This document shows positions 24,517-36,504 of a stretch of 64,000 nt of DNA, one piece after another. Where the stretch lies: assembly GCF_041146795.1 (NCBI RefSeq), contig NC_135176.1, positions 18,983,786-19,047,785 of the forward strand, read 5' to 3'. A program made the translations under genes and the position numbers. A model generated the notes under the pieces. The model was given only the letters and a program-made list of their open reading frames with translations, was not told where the DNA came from and did no database searches. Positions within the stretch are counted from its first letter, which is position 1, and each line of letters starts with the position of its first letter. Source of the DNA: Maylandia zebra. Its lineage: Eukaryota > Chordata > Actinopteri > Cichliformes > Cichlidae.

Positions 24517-24837
24517 TGCTCAATCATCCAGGTAAGTAATTCTCCAAAAGTTGATTCTGTTCCTATGGACGTAGCATTTTCAGTGGGAGAAATGTTTCGT
24601 CACTCGTCCAAGTGACTTCTTCAGTCTCAGCTGACTGCAGGTTTCCACAATCTTATAAACAATACATTTGCATAATGACTGAAACCAGCCCACTGAATGA
24701 ACAATGGGCTGGGAGGTCAGTTCCTTGATCAATAATATGTAAATTCTTATGTCATGTCCATTGATCATGGTCATGAGAGGTGACCACTGATCATGGTCGC
24801 CTCTCATGACCACAATGGAGGCGTGCTGTGTATATAT
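24517..24837. mobile_element. Single arm of the long foldback element, unit B
   Basis: Duplicate of 13480-13800 within the segmental duplication. Confidence 0.7.
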
Positions 24838-25467
24838 GCACAAGTTGGTAAATTAACTCTGGCTTCAATTGCACTGTCTCCTCATTACATATGGAATATG
24901 TAACGGAGTGGAGAGATAGTCTCAATATGATAGAGAACGTACGGTGATATTGTAATCTTGTGGTCCTCCTGTGAGGTAATCAACAATCCAGGACACAAGA
25001 GACGCATCAACCTGCAGCGAACTGAAGGTGATCCTGATGTAGCCTGAAAATAGGTCAGAGCTGGTCAAGGATGAGTCTTTCCAGCATCTTCATGACGTGA
25101 GAAGTCAGTGCAACAGGCTTGTAATCTTGGGGGTTTCCAGGATGTGGAGTCATTGGTACAGGAATGAGGCGTGACGTTTTCCACAGTACTAGGACCCTCT
25201 GCAGACAAAACTCCACAAAGCTGCGAGGCACAGGCCTTGAGCTGTCTGCTGTGCCTCACCTCTAATCTAAGTCATTGAACTGAGGGGTGTACTACAAAGG
25301 GAGATTAATGGGTTACTGAGGTATGTTTGGCCTAAAATCAGACTTCGAATGCCTCATGAAAGTGGTTCTTTTCTCCTGACTAGATCCCTATGGTAACATA
25401 CAATTTGTTGAGCACATAACCTGCCCTGAACCAGGTAATATTCAGAGTTAACACGCATGTAAGCACC

Positions 25468-25737
25468 ACAGTGTGGCTCAAGAGTTGAGTGTTCGCCTTG
25501 TAATCGGAAGGTTGCCGGTTCGAGCCCCGGCTTGGACGGTCTCGGTCGTTGTGTCCTTGGGCAAGACACTTCACCCGTTGCCTACTGGTGGTGGTCAGAG
25601 GGCCCGGTGGTGCCAGTGTTTGGCAGCCTCGCCTCTGTCAGTGCGCCCCAGGGTGGCTGTGGCTACAATGTAGCTTGCCATCACCTGTGTGTGAATGGGT
25701 AGATGACTGGTTTTGTAAAGCGCTTTGGGGTCCTTAG
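25468..25737 (+). mobile_element. tRNA-derived SINE, unit B (tail altered)
   Basis: Same insertion as 14431-14748, but the AAGCGCTATATAAAT tail is replaced by a short unrelated stretch containing a repeated ACAGACCA motif. Confidence 0.75.
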
Positions 25738-28451
25738 GACCATTACAGACCAATGAGCCAATACAGACCATTTACCATTTTCACTTTAACAATGAATGAA
25801 AAAAATTTTCTTTAACTCTTTTATTCATAGTACATAGCTGTGCTATCTAGATTATCTACTTAAGAGATTTTGAATGACCTGGTCACACTGTAAGGTCTCT
25901 GATTGGAGTAGACAATACTGCATTAACCTGTTATGTGCAGAAGAGGGAAATTAGGTATCAAACGCTGCCTTAGATTTGAAGATGCACAAATCCTGAAACA
26001 GAAAGCCTGGGCTAGAGACCAGTTTAAGAAAGTTGATGAGTGTTGTCATCAGGGATGGGAACTGATAATAATTTTCTGACTCTCATTCCGTTACAAATAT
26101 TACGTATTGATTTAATTCCTTGCCGATACTCTTATCGGTTCTTAATACCCGCCTTTGAGAGTTACCACCAATACTAAGAAGCATATTGTTTGCACCACTA
26201 TTTTCCTCCTCTGACACACTAACAGATAAGTGGGACTGTTAGACAAGCAGACTTCTCAATTCCCATCCCTATTTGTCATAATACACTTTATGTGGTGTTT
26301 TTTTCAGGAGTTCAGGAGATAATCTATTTTATTATTATGCATTTAAATAGTTGGGTTGCAAAGCTGTGGACTTCTGTATGTCAGGCAGTTTGCACACAGA
26401 GAAGTGAATTACAGTTCATAACTCAAAGCATATATTAGACACATGACATCGGGAAATATTTGTGATTGGCTATGGGTGAGCAGATTCCACTGTGTTCTCC
26501 TTGTGACCTTTTGCATGTCAGTGGTCTTGGGTTTCCAATCAGGGATCTTGTCCTGTGTGAGAAAACTCCTCCCTACTCCGAGTTGTTACCAGACATGGCA
26601 GGTGGCAGCTAGTCCTCATGCAGCAGTCGCCCCTATCTTATGTCGGAGCAGGAGATATTCACCCCTATGCTTACAAACTGCAAATGAATTGTGCATGTGC
26701 AAAGCTGTTGCTTCCCTTGGCAACACTGCTCACAAAATGTCAAAGCAGCCTCTCCCTATTTGAAACTGTGTAAGTGTTTAGCCATTTACCTCTCCTGCCT
26801 CTGAGTTAACCCTTCACACTGTGTGCTTATATCTAACGAGGAGTGTATCAACTCTATTATTAGCATATATTGGAATCAATGTTAAAAAGAAACTATCAAA
26901 AAACTTCTTTCTAACAATTACCTCCTACTGAGTTTTTATTAAGTGAGATGTTGCAAAGAGAGCTGGATATGTTTTAACTTGCTTTGTAGTACATCCATCT
27001 GAACCACGTTTATATTGTTGTTGCCTTTTTAATGAAATTATTTGAAAACAAATGGTGAGATAGTGGAGGTGTCACGTGGCTATGTTGCAGTCATATTTAT
27101 ATGAAAAAATGGTAGAAGGGACTGATCACAAAAGATTAACTGGTCTACAGTGATTCTCCAAGCAAATCAAAAAGGGTTATGTTGTCAGCCTTGTCACCCT
27201 GACAGAAAATGTCCTGCTTTCCCATTGGTGAAGGAAGACGTTATTCCTGTAACAGCAAGTCTCCTGATTTTGTTGGGTCTAGTTGTACATAGAAATGATG
27301 GACCACTGAAAGAAAAAAAAAAGAGGCTTTTTTTTTTTCAATTTAAATTTGTTAGGGTTATGGCCAAAATCTGCGTTGCGCACAAAAAAAACTAACCTGA
27401 ATTGAAATTCAAATTAATACTTCAACAATCATGTTTTGCAGTGTTAGTCAGTAAGTGACTGGCTGCTCCCATATGGGATTAGAACGATGCCACCTTATCC
27501 CATAGTTCAGCCGATAGGTATATACGCAGCGAACGTCATTGACAGGCTATGACAGCGTCCTTATGTGCCGACACCGGTGTTTTAGCTAGCAAAGCGGCGT
27601 GGCTGATGTGGAGTGAAGCCACGTTAATGACAACGTGTACAAGCATTGGAGATGTGAGCAGGACAGACGGAACAATTGATGGAAAAACTGTGGACTTTAT
27701 ACCAGTTTTTCAATTGTGTTGATAGGCCACGTAAAACCAGAGTAATGATAAAAATAAATGCAATGTTTGGTTTTCTTCCTGAATACTATCGTTGTTTATA
27801 TTTACTGCAGGAAGAAACGGCTAAATTGGCGTTTTATAAGGAAAAAGGCTCGAAAGCCTGTGAGCAAAAACAAACTCCACCCCCCACCTTTCCTATTGGT
27901 CCAAAAAAGTACCATGTCGACCAATCAAAAAATGATATGGCAACGTGGCATCTTGTTGTTAAGAAACGGGGGGAAGTTTTAGGAGTGACGGTGGTGTTTT
28001 GAGATGTGAGAGATTTGAGACGTTTAGCGCAAATCTTGTGTAGTCAGTGTGCAGTGTAGTCAATAGTTTTGTTGTGTGTGTCAGAACAATGAGGCGACTG
28101 AATGTTACAGGTGTTACAGGAGTGATACATCTCCTGTTGTCAGGCCTGCAGGTATCAGGCTGTGTTCTCCTTTATCTCATAGTGGACAGAAATGTTTTTT
28201 GGAGTGACACAAATAATTTGTGTGGCATCAGATTTGATGCAGAACAGCTGATTGTTCTGTAAATAGTTTGAAATGTTTATTTAAAAATACATTGGCTGCG
28301 TTTAAAAAAAAATAGCTGCAAAAAACTTTGTTGTTTGCCAAACTGAGTTACTTTTTTGAAGAAGTAACTATATAATTAATTGCCCAAAATTGGTCATTAT
28401 ATACTGTATTTTGCAGACAGAGAGTTACAGACTCTCTCCCAGACTCATACG

Positions 28452-28732
28452 ATTGTATGGTTGCCGGTTCGAGCCCCGGCTCGGACAGTCTCGGTCGTTG
28501 TGTCCTTGGGCAAGACACTTCACCTACTGCCCACTGGTGATGGCCAGAGGGGCAGATGGCGCGATATGGCAGCCTCGCCTCTGTCAGTGCGCCCCAGGGC
28601 AGCTGTGGCTACAACTGTAGCTTGCCTCCACCAGTGTGTGAATGTGAGAGTGAATGAATAGTGGAATTGTATAGCGCTTTGAGGTTCTTGAAAAGCGCTA
28701 TATAAATGCAATCCATTATTATTATTATCATA
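28452..28732 (+). mobile_element. tRNA-derived SINE (5' shortened), unit B
   Basis: Same insertion as 18415-18690, with a shorter TTA microsatellite at the tail. Confidence 0.75.
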
Positions 28733-28816
28733 ATACAAGTCAGAGGTTTATAAAAAAAATTATTAAAAAGTTGTGTTTTCGAAATTGGAGTTCAAGTTAT
28801 TTTTACTTCCAATAGT

Positions 28817-28926
28817 GTTAAGATAAGATAAGATAGAACTTTATTAATCCCTTGGGTGGGTTCCTCTGGGAAATTCGATTTCCAAAAAAAGCACAGCAAC
28901 GACCAAAGTTACAGTTACAGAATTGT

Positions 28927-28996
<70 letters not shown>

Positions 28997-29187
28997 AATA
29001 CAGAAACAAATATAAATAAAATATACAAAGGGGATAAATAGAATAAATAGGAATAAAAAATAAAAATACAAGTGAATTGCACATTTCAAGTATTGAGTCT
29101 ATTGCACTGTTGACTATTTACAAAAAGTATTGCACAAGGTATTGTACAGTGAGGTGAAGAGGCACTACAGCTTAGTTGTTAAGCTTA
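28817..29187 (-). mobile_element. LINE-tail-like insertion with CA microsatellite, only in unit B
   Basis: Absent from the matching site in unit A near 18808. Starts AGATAAGATAGAACTTTATT and contains an alternating CA tract at 28935-28992. The reverse strand ends in TATCTTATCT repeats, as expected of a LINE 3' tail. Short GTTAA motifs flank it. Confidence 0.55.
28935..28992. repeat. (CA)n microsatellite
   Basis: About 58 bp of uninterrupted CA dinucleotides. Confidence 0.97.
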
Positions 29188-29509
29188 GTTGTTAACACAA
29201 TACACAGCTCATGAACAAGATTTATTTATAATTTTTTATTGTAAGTGGGCTAAAGCAGTTAATTAAAAGTAGTCTAACATAAATGTAAACGCTGTAATTT
29301 GATTATTTTAATAAACCATGTACTGTAACTTGGATGGATAAGATGCCGGCGTGACCACAGTGCACACGTCTGATGTTGCTCACAGTGGTCAAAGGGATTG
29401 CTCAGGGAGTTTGTGTGTTCGCTCAGACACGTGAAAAATTAGAGGGAACATTGGTTATGGCTAATGTCTATGCAGTAAAATTAATTTTCTCTGTTTACTT
29501 GTGACTTAA

Positions 29510-31040
29510 CTGACTCTGAATGTGTTATGGATGTTGGTACCAGAGAGGCTGTTCTGAGTATTTCCGAAACTGCTGTTCTACTTGGATTTCGCCGCAAAAC
29601 GAAATCTTTGGACAAGATGGTCCACAAAGACCAAGTATTCAGTGAGGTGCTTGAATGGCCAGGCTACTTCAAGTTGATAGCAAGGCAACAGTAACAGCAC
29701 TTGTATGCAGGTATTCAGGAATGCAGGAGAGCATCTCTGAACACACAGCACTTCAAAGGTCGAAGCAGACGGCCCAAAGATGAAGGATACCTCACCAGGT
29801 ACCACTCCTGTAAGCTGAGAAAAGGAAAAATACCCTACTGTGGAGGTATGTAACAACGACAGGAGCGGTCTCAGTGTCTCACTCCAACAACTTTATTAAC
29901 TGACAGAACTTCACATATAGTCAGCGCCAAAATCTCCACCCCCACACTTCCTTTCAACTTGTGTGTGAGTGGAGCCACCTGGTGGTCCGCCACACATACC
30001 CCCCCTTGAACACACAGTCAGGTCTCCATTCAGTCCAGGACCCTGGGTCTAAGCAAACGACCCGCACGACTGAACCTGGGAGGGAGAGAACAGGCAGAGG
30101 AAGGTCCATCCTGTGAACGAGGCTGGTGAAGGCGAGCAGGAAAGGCAGGAGGAGGCTCAAACGTTGGTGGTCCGGGGGTAGTCCTGGGGGGAAAACCAGA
30201 GACTGTCAACCCCAGCGCAGGAGGTCGGCTGAAACTCCACGAAGAGCAAACTGAGCTTCTACGTGCATGAACCATGAAGGAGGATCGTGAAGCCAAAAAT
30301 CCGGCAATTTAAGCGCCACAGCAAACGCAGCCATCGGCGGAGGTGAAGGTCCGGCGGCCGCCGATGCTTCCAGGCCAGAGCTGGCTTCGTCGTCGAGCCT
30401 TAGCATGTTCACTACAGGGGTCACCAATGTGGAGGTATGTAACAACGACAGGAGAGGTCTCAGTGTCTCACTCCAACAACTTTATTAACTGACAGAACTT
30501 CACATATAGTCAGCGCCAAAATCTCCACCCCCACACTTCCTTTCAACTTGTGTGTGAGTGGAGCCACCTGGTGGTCCGCCACACTACAATCTTTATATAT
30601 GGATGGTAGGTCATAAACAACACAAAAAACATGGACCCATTCTACCTTGTGTTAATGGTTCAGTCTGCTGGACCCTTAAGCATCCCTTCAACACCATAGC
30701 CCACATGAGTATTGCTGCTGACCATGTCCATCCCTTTAGGCCGCAAAATAACTGTTTTCTGATGGCTATTTTCAACAAGATAACACATCATGTGACAAAA
30801 CTCATCCCAAACTGGTTTCCCAAACATGACTGTGAGTTCACTGTACTCAGTTGGCCGTCACAGTCAACAGATCTGGAAATGGTGGAATCGTAAATTCACA
30901 TCATGGATGTGTAAATGTGTGATGCTATCATATGAACATGGACCAAAATATTTGAGAAATAACCAAAAAAGAATTAAAGCAATTCTGAGGAAAAAAGGGG
31001 ATGAAACCCAATACTTGCAAGTATAACTAATGACCATTGT
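29510..31040 (+). mobile_element. Decayed Tc1-like transposon interrupted by an LTR element
   Basis: Two parts (29510-29838 and 30584-31040) are collinear with a common teleost Tc1-like transposase gene. The second part keeps a recognisable 'SIAADHVHPF' region and the downstream 'FTVLSWPSQS' region. The frame is not continuous. The LTR element 29839-30583 sits between the parts with a CTAC duplication on each side. Confidence 0.75.
29839..30583 (-). mobile_element. Short LTR retrotransposon fossil (Ty3/gypsy-like, internally deleted)
   Basis: Two 156-bp direct repeats (29839-29994 and 30428-30583) with TG...CA ends differ at about one visible position, so insertion was recent. CTAC is duplicated at both flanks. 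On the minus strand the LTR carries an AATAAA signal. The interior has a primer-site-like TTGGTGACCCC next to the 5' LTR, a short gag-like open frame resembling Ty3/gypsy (LPDFWLHDPPSWFMHVEAQF) and a G-rich polypurine tract before the 3' LTR. No pol region is present, so it is non-autonomous and broken. Confidence 0.85.
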
Positions 31041-32050
31041 GTATGAATGTTGTTTAGTTTTGTTTACACTTTAAAAACTGTCACACTTGCATATTACACA
31101 CAATTGTAAATGACAATAGTAACACTTATCAAAAGAAACTGCATATTTACATTTTAAAAAATGTATGGAAATTACGGAAATATACTTGCCTCATCCCATG
31201 TCAGGTGGATCACTCCATCAGATGATTTGCTCTTGAAAATGTCTGTGGAGAAAAGACCCATGCAGTCTAAGCGCATTTTAAAATAGATAAATGATGTGTG
31301 TTTATTCTTTTAAATTATGTGATGTGTGGTTGCCATGTCACTTACCTGACATCCTGTCCAGACGCAACATGACAGTGATGAACTCCTCCAAAGAGGTGGT
31401 GGAGAAGCCTGAATACCAAAACATCATTAGCCCCACAATGCCACCATTCACATCCATTCCTGGTAAAGACACGAGTAGAAAGTGAGGAGTTCTCCAGTTA
31501 TAACCCAAATTAAGTTTCGTATGTGTTACTACACTTAAATGTGTTAACGTGTGACAATAATTAGTGTTACCTGCAGCTTCAATTGCCTTCTGGAGCTCAT
31601 CGTCAGACAGGGATCCATTTTCATTGACATCAGAGTGATGAAAGAGATTCTACAAACAGAATGAACTTACATTTAGAAGCAAACAGTAGTTTGAACATAT
31701 CTCATTTTTAAACTGCGACTGTTCTTTTGAGGAAAAAAATCTCTAAAAGTTGGAGAAATAATTAAATTCCACCTAAACCTTGGAGGCTATACTTGCTGCA
31801 TTACTTTGTATTCTTGAATCTTCTTCCAGAAAATTGAGAATTCAGCGAAGGTCGTTGTCATCCTTTGGTCGAGCTGTGCAGGTTAAGGATATCTTACAAA
31901 AAGCTCTTATTTCTAGTAGAAATGTGGCCAGCTGTCAGTTTCATAATCAACTTTGATCATTTTGGGTGCAGCATAGGGCTGGGCGATATGGCCTAAAATC
32001 CAAATCACGGTATAATTTGAAGCATGTGCGGTAACAATATATATTGTGAT

Positions 32051-33867
32051 CAGTGTTGGGTAAGTTACTTTAAATTAGTAACTTAGTTACATTACTAGTT
32101 ACTTCTATCAAAAGTAACTCAGTTACTTCAAGTTACTCGTTACTTTCAAAGTAACTAGTTACTAGGGAAAGTAACTTTGGTTTTACTCAGAATTCTCTTG
32201 TTAATGTGTTTCTTCCATAACTTTGCCAGTCTTCTAGCTTGCTTACTTGCCACAAGTGCACTGTGCCACCTACCAATAGAAAGGAAAAGATAATGTGCAT
32301 ATTTCCACGAGAGAAATCCCACGCCTGGACCGTCATTGACTGCTGCCATGATTCTATCCTACGTCACAGCGTCATGTGCGCCCTTTACATCCAACACAAA
32401 AACTGCAGTCGTGGTGCTTTCGATTGTACTCAGAACTCTGAAATTCTGCCTTCTGAATAGGAAGATGTAGGTAACACCAGACTGAAGATGAGCTGCATAC
32501 AGGGCTGGACTGGGACAAAAAATTTTTGACTAGAGACCAGCCCACCATTATAGGAAAAATCATAAAGCCTCACAACAAACGCTGTTGTAACAGTGATGTT
32601 CACTGTCTTGATGGTATATATGTATCAATCTATCAATCGTTTGTTGTAAGATTCAGATAATTATTTTTTAAAAGCTAGACATTTTAAATGAGAATAAGAA
32701 AGAAAAGTATTTCCTTGAGCCCACCGCTCCCTGTTAATGCCCTACCTGGCCCCCCTGGCAAAACTTTGCTAGATCCGCAACTGCACAGTTACCAGCTGTT
32801 AGCTACCTAAAAAAGGATCCTGGTGTTAATTGTTTCTCAGAAACAGTTCATAACTTCCCTTCAACTCATTCATGTCACCTAAAAGGTAAACCTGTTTCTC
32901 CATCACCTGTTCAGCTCTGATGATCCAGTAAGGACATCTCCTGGTTTCATCTTCATGTTTCCCTCTCACCAGATAACCAAACGATATCATGACCAGCAGC
33001 TTTTTTGCAGCTGTGGCTCCAGCCAACACCAGCTGGTAGTAGAAATTAATATTAAATAAATTCTAACAACAGCTGATCAAGCTTAAACGTGCTGCTGTTG
33101 TTTAACACGACATCGGCTGGTTTCCTCTTTCTGGCGCAAAGTGGGCGATAAACAAACAAGAGAGCCAATCAGCTGATCATTGATCAGTTTCAGGATTGAA
33201 GTAGAAACAGAAGAGGGAGGGGGGAGAATGAGAGAAGAAGAGGCAGCTGTGCAGCAAAGACACAGAATAACTCCAGCTTTGTGCCTTTTTCACTGTAGCT
33301 GAATTACGGGACAAACTGTTCCTTTTCACCTCAATAAGAAACGCGTAATATTTTCTCTGAATACCAGACGGGACGGTTGGCAACTCTAATAACTTATGAA
33401 CAAAATAAAGTTTAACATCATTAACTTCATAGCACCACCCAGCTGTATAGAAACTCCGTCATGCTAGCTAGTACGCAGTACGGAAAAAGTCAGCATAACG
33501 AAAATAAACTCCACCTAAACTTGGTTTATATCTGACCCAGAGAGACTGCAGGTCATAACTTCTTACCTGAAGTTCAGTTCACACTTGGACCGGTGGTCGC
33601 CTCGGGTCTCTTTTCCTCCTGCGTCCCCTTCCCCTCCTCCACCTGCTGGCCTCCACCACTTGCTAATGTTACTGAATCTGTGAAAGCTCCGCAATAGCCA
33701 CCACACGAAGTAACGAGTAACGAGCCTATCTAAATCCCAGTAACGACTAACGCGTTCCTGATTTTGGAATAATAACTAGTTACCGTGCTCGTTACCACAA
33801 TAATAACGTAGTTACTGTAACGCGTTACTGTAACGCGTTACTTAATAACGCGTTAGTCCCAACACTG
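32051..33867. mobile_element. 1.8-kb non-autonomous hAT
   Basis: Inverted ends CAGTGTTGGG / CCCAACACTG, with 8-bp flanks ATTGTGAT (32043-32050) and ATCGTGAT (33868-33875). Subterminal regions are rich in GTTACTCGTTAC-like repeats. It is inserted in an older repeat that begins near 31976 (GGGCTGGGCGATATGGCC). No transposase frame. Confidence 0.85.
32405..32880 (+). repeat. Segment repeated in inverted orientation at 36505-36965
   Basis: The interior of the hAT shares two blocks (about 32405-32560 and 32820-32880) with 36790-36965 and 36505-36580 on the opposite strand, in the same relative order. Shared motifs include CTGAAATTCTGCCTTCTGA and GGGCTGGACTGGG. Confidence 0.65.
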
Positions 33868-34202
33868 ATCGTGATATATTCTTTTCTTCTTTATAACGTA
33901 TTTTAAACACTATAAGGCACACTTAAAGTCCTTTAATTCTTTCAAAAATCGACAGTGTGCCTCATGTATGAATTCTGGTTGTGCTTACTGACCTTGAACC
34001 GATTTTATGTAGTACACGGCGCGCAGAAATCTGTCAAAAATGTTTTAGTACGACTTTGGTAAGCTATGAAGGCGCACTGCTTGATGGATTGTCGGAGTAT
34101 TATGGCTGACGTAGTCAGGAGCCTTGTGGAGGAATCTGTGTCCAAAACTCTGTCTTCTTCAGGTCCCAAGTCAAACAAACACTGCGGCATCACTGAGAGT
34201 TA

Positions 34203-34498
34203 AAAACTGTCTAAGTTCTTTCATTTTTAATAAAATGATCAGCGTTGCTGCTTTACCAGGTGTAACAATTAAGTTTAACATCCAGACATCCATGAAAACA
34301 GAATTTATTAAATTCAACGGAGTTAGAAGTTAGCAGGAAGTTAGCTCGCTAGTTTCGACCTAAACATGATATGCCATGTTCTAACTGAGAGAATAAAATG
34401 TACAACTCTGCTATCACTTCTAACATAAATGAAGAGGGAAAACTAAACAGCAGTGATGTTTGTAGTGTTACTGAAATTGGACTAGCTGGTATATAATG
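34203..34498 (+). repeat. Dispersed repeat, copy 2 (pair with 5313-5605)
   Basis: See the partner copy at 5313. Here it continues from a segment near 33900-34190 that resembles the interior of a common teleost repeat (TATAAGGCACAC motif). Confidence 0.6.
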
Positions 34499-34788
34499 AC
34501 GTCCTATGTGATTGTTAGCAAAACAGCTACATTAGCATAACATTAGCACAGTGAAGCTGAAGGACGAACACTAACTTTTTTCCACTCCATAAAAGTTAAC
34601 GTGAGGGTTTCTGGTGGTTAGGGACAAATGCAATTGCATGGCAGGATGTTGTAAACGGACCAAACTTCAGTCAGGATAATAAGAGCATATAAGAGTGAAA
34701 CAGATATAAGATCCCTTGAAAAATTATATAATGAAACTTGTATGTTTTGGATACTTACTAAAGCAATGAAAGTAATGAGAAAGTGGCC

Positions 34789-34837
34789 ACTTTCATGAGT
34801 AAATCATGTAAGCCTTATATGATTTACTCATGAAAGT
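34789..34837. repeat. Perfect 19-bp inverted repeat with 11-nt loop
   Basis: ACTTTCATGAGTAAATCAT and its exact reverse complement flank GTAAGCCTTAT. A third partial direct copy (CACTTTCATGAGTAAT) follows at once. Confidence 0.85.
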
Positions 34838-35025
34838 CGCCACTTTCATGAGTAATCACATATAAGTTTTTACTATTTCTTTTCCATATGGGCAGCGTAG
34901 AGTTTAAACAAGGCATGGTTGGGATCATCGTCAGGGATTTTCTCCTTGTCTTTGTTACAGATCTACAAGAGAGCAGTAGTGTAAAATAGAGACCAAAACT
35001 GACACATCAAATTATATGACCACTG

Positions 35026-35165
35026 TAGGGACTAACGCGTTATTAAGTAACATTACAGTAACTACGTTATTATTGTGGTGATGAGCACGGTAACTAGTTA
35101 TTATGCCAAAATCAGGAACGCGTTAATCGTTACTGGGATTTAGATAGGATTGTTATTCGTTACTT
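35026..35165 (-). mobile_element. Solo end of the 32051-33867 hAT family
   Basis: Contains GGGACTAACGCGTTATTAAG and following GTAACTACGTTATTATTGTG-like sequence, the reverse complement of the right end of the hAT at 32051-33867. The other end is absent. Confidence 0.6.
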
Positions 35166-35220
35166 CATGTGTTGCGTTCGACTTACCTCGGAAATCGAAA
35201 CACGGGGGTAACATCACCTG

Positions 35221-36345
35221 GGTCTAGGTGCCGTTTCTGCCTCTGGGGGCGAGGGTACCTGGACCCGGGGTATAGAGTATGTTTGGGGAGTGTGATTGTG
35301 TGTGCAATGTCAATTTGTGTCTATCCTTACGTTGGGTGAGTGCTGAGTATTTGTATATGTGTGCATGAGGGTGGGAATGCATGTTTGTGTCTGTGTGTGC
35401 CTGTTTGTCTTTGTCCATATGTCAGGTCAGGTCTTAGACTCCACCTCTCTGGGAACTCCCAGGCCCCCCAAAGTATGGAGGCCTATCTCCCCTCACCACA
35501 CTCCCTGCCGGTGGCTGATGCCCTCAGGGGTCGGTGCGTTGGTGGTTCTTGGTGTTCGGGGCTGGGCGCTCAGGTATGTACCAGCTCACTCCCGGTGGCT
35601 ACTTGGCGGGGCCTGGCGCCTGTTGCTCGGTAAGGCCTCTTCCAGCACGTAGGGGGCCCTACGGTTCACTCTGGTACAGCTGGCTGCCAGCAGAGCCGGC
35701 GGGCACGCCAGTGCAGCCCCCTCTGGCTTCTGCTCCGTGGCTGCTGGGTGACCCCTCATCTGGGACTCTTCTCAGCTCTTCCCAGGAGGGTGACACGGAT
35801 GCCCCTCCGGTGGGCCTCCTTGGGCTCTCGCACTCTGGGGCTTCTGGATGTCTGGAGCCTGGATCTCCTCCATGCCTGCTTCATGCCCTGGGGGACAGGG
35901 CTATGGCCCTCTACACCCTCTAGCAGACCGTTACATGGGAAAACCTTTTGAATACAAACGCGCTGATCCACACAGGTGTACACACGGGTGTTCACTGTCC
36001 ATAGACATAAACTACACCTTTCTTGGCTGCTACCTCAAAACACATTGTGCGCTGTTGGTCCTGCGTGCTGCACAACAATATTCAATATTTAGTATTTTCT
36101 GCTGTTTACACTTAGCTAGATTAATGCAATGGTGTTGTGTTTATTATGCTGCTCTCTCTTTTTTTGCTTGTTTTCTCTTCTTTTTCTCTCAACAGGTGAT
36201 CCAGGAGATTTTTTTTCTTTCTCTTTTTAAGTGCCCTTTCTCACTGTCCCTCTTCCCTTCTGTTTTTCTTTTCCTTCAACTTTCTTTCTCCCTTTCCTAT
36301 CCCCCAGTCATGTCTGTAACAACTGAAAATAAAATAAAATAAATA
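35221..36345 (+). repeat. GC-rich dispersed repeat, copy R2, with A-rich tail
   Basis: 35221-35924 matches R1 (19348-20053). The sequence after it runs through pyrimidine-rich tracts to an AATAAAATAAAATAAATAA tail near 36328-36345, which suggests a retroposed LINE 3' region. Open frames inside it have no recognised similarity and are not called as genes. Confidence 0.6.
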
Positions 36346-36504
36346 ATAACAACAGAGGTTGATAAAATGGACCAATACGGCAAGGCCGTGGTGATCCACT
36401 TAGTAAAGTAAATCCATTGGGCATCAACAACAACAATTCTGACGGCTAAAGAACCAAATGGGACAGAAAAAAAAAAGGATATATGAGGTGATATAAGGTG
36501 ATAT

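Larger units (their letters stand above)
27358..29453 (-). mobile_element. hAT-like element ending TTAGAGGGAACATTG, unit B copy
   Basis: Counterpart of 16300-19067 without the 1,004-bp hAT. It contains the SINE (28452-28732) and the LINE-tail insertion (28817-29187). The left end is truncated. Confidence 0.62.
22884..29736 (+). repeat. Segmental duplication, unit B (partner 11844-19346)
   Basis: Near-identical to unit A with an offset of about 11.04 kb. It lacks the hAT of unit A and has an extra LINE-tail/CA-repeat insertion. It begins next to the truncated exon 5 of calpain copy 2. Apart from the mobile elements listed, no gene was recognised. Confidence 0.92.
31190..34962 (-). pseudogene. 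Orphan calpain penta-EF-hand exons
   Basis: Three consecutive exons fit calpain EF-hand coding. 31571-31649 encodes NLFHHSDVNENGSLSDDELQ, an EF loop with D-x-N-x-N-G and a terminal acidic residue. 31346-31459 contains TTSLEEFITVMLRLDRMS, resembling the 'FDSFVCCFVRLE' segment. 31190-31242 encodes DIFKSKSSDGVIHLTWDE. They join in frame (246 nt). The last one ends GAG|GCAAGT, a GC-type donor, but no final exon was found. An upstream candidate at 34873-34962 (KIPDDDPNHALFKLYAAH) may be the domain's beginning, with lower certainty. Exons for the first two EF hands are missing; a hAT (32051-33867) and other repeats fill that interval. These lie downstream of calpain copy 3, whose frame already stops at 37974. 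It is called remnant here; an alternative 3' end for copy 3 is possible. Confidence 0.7.
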
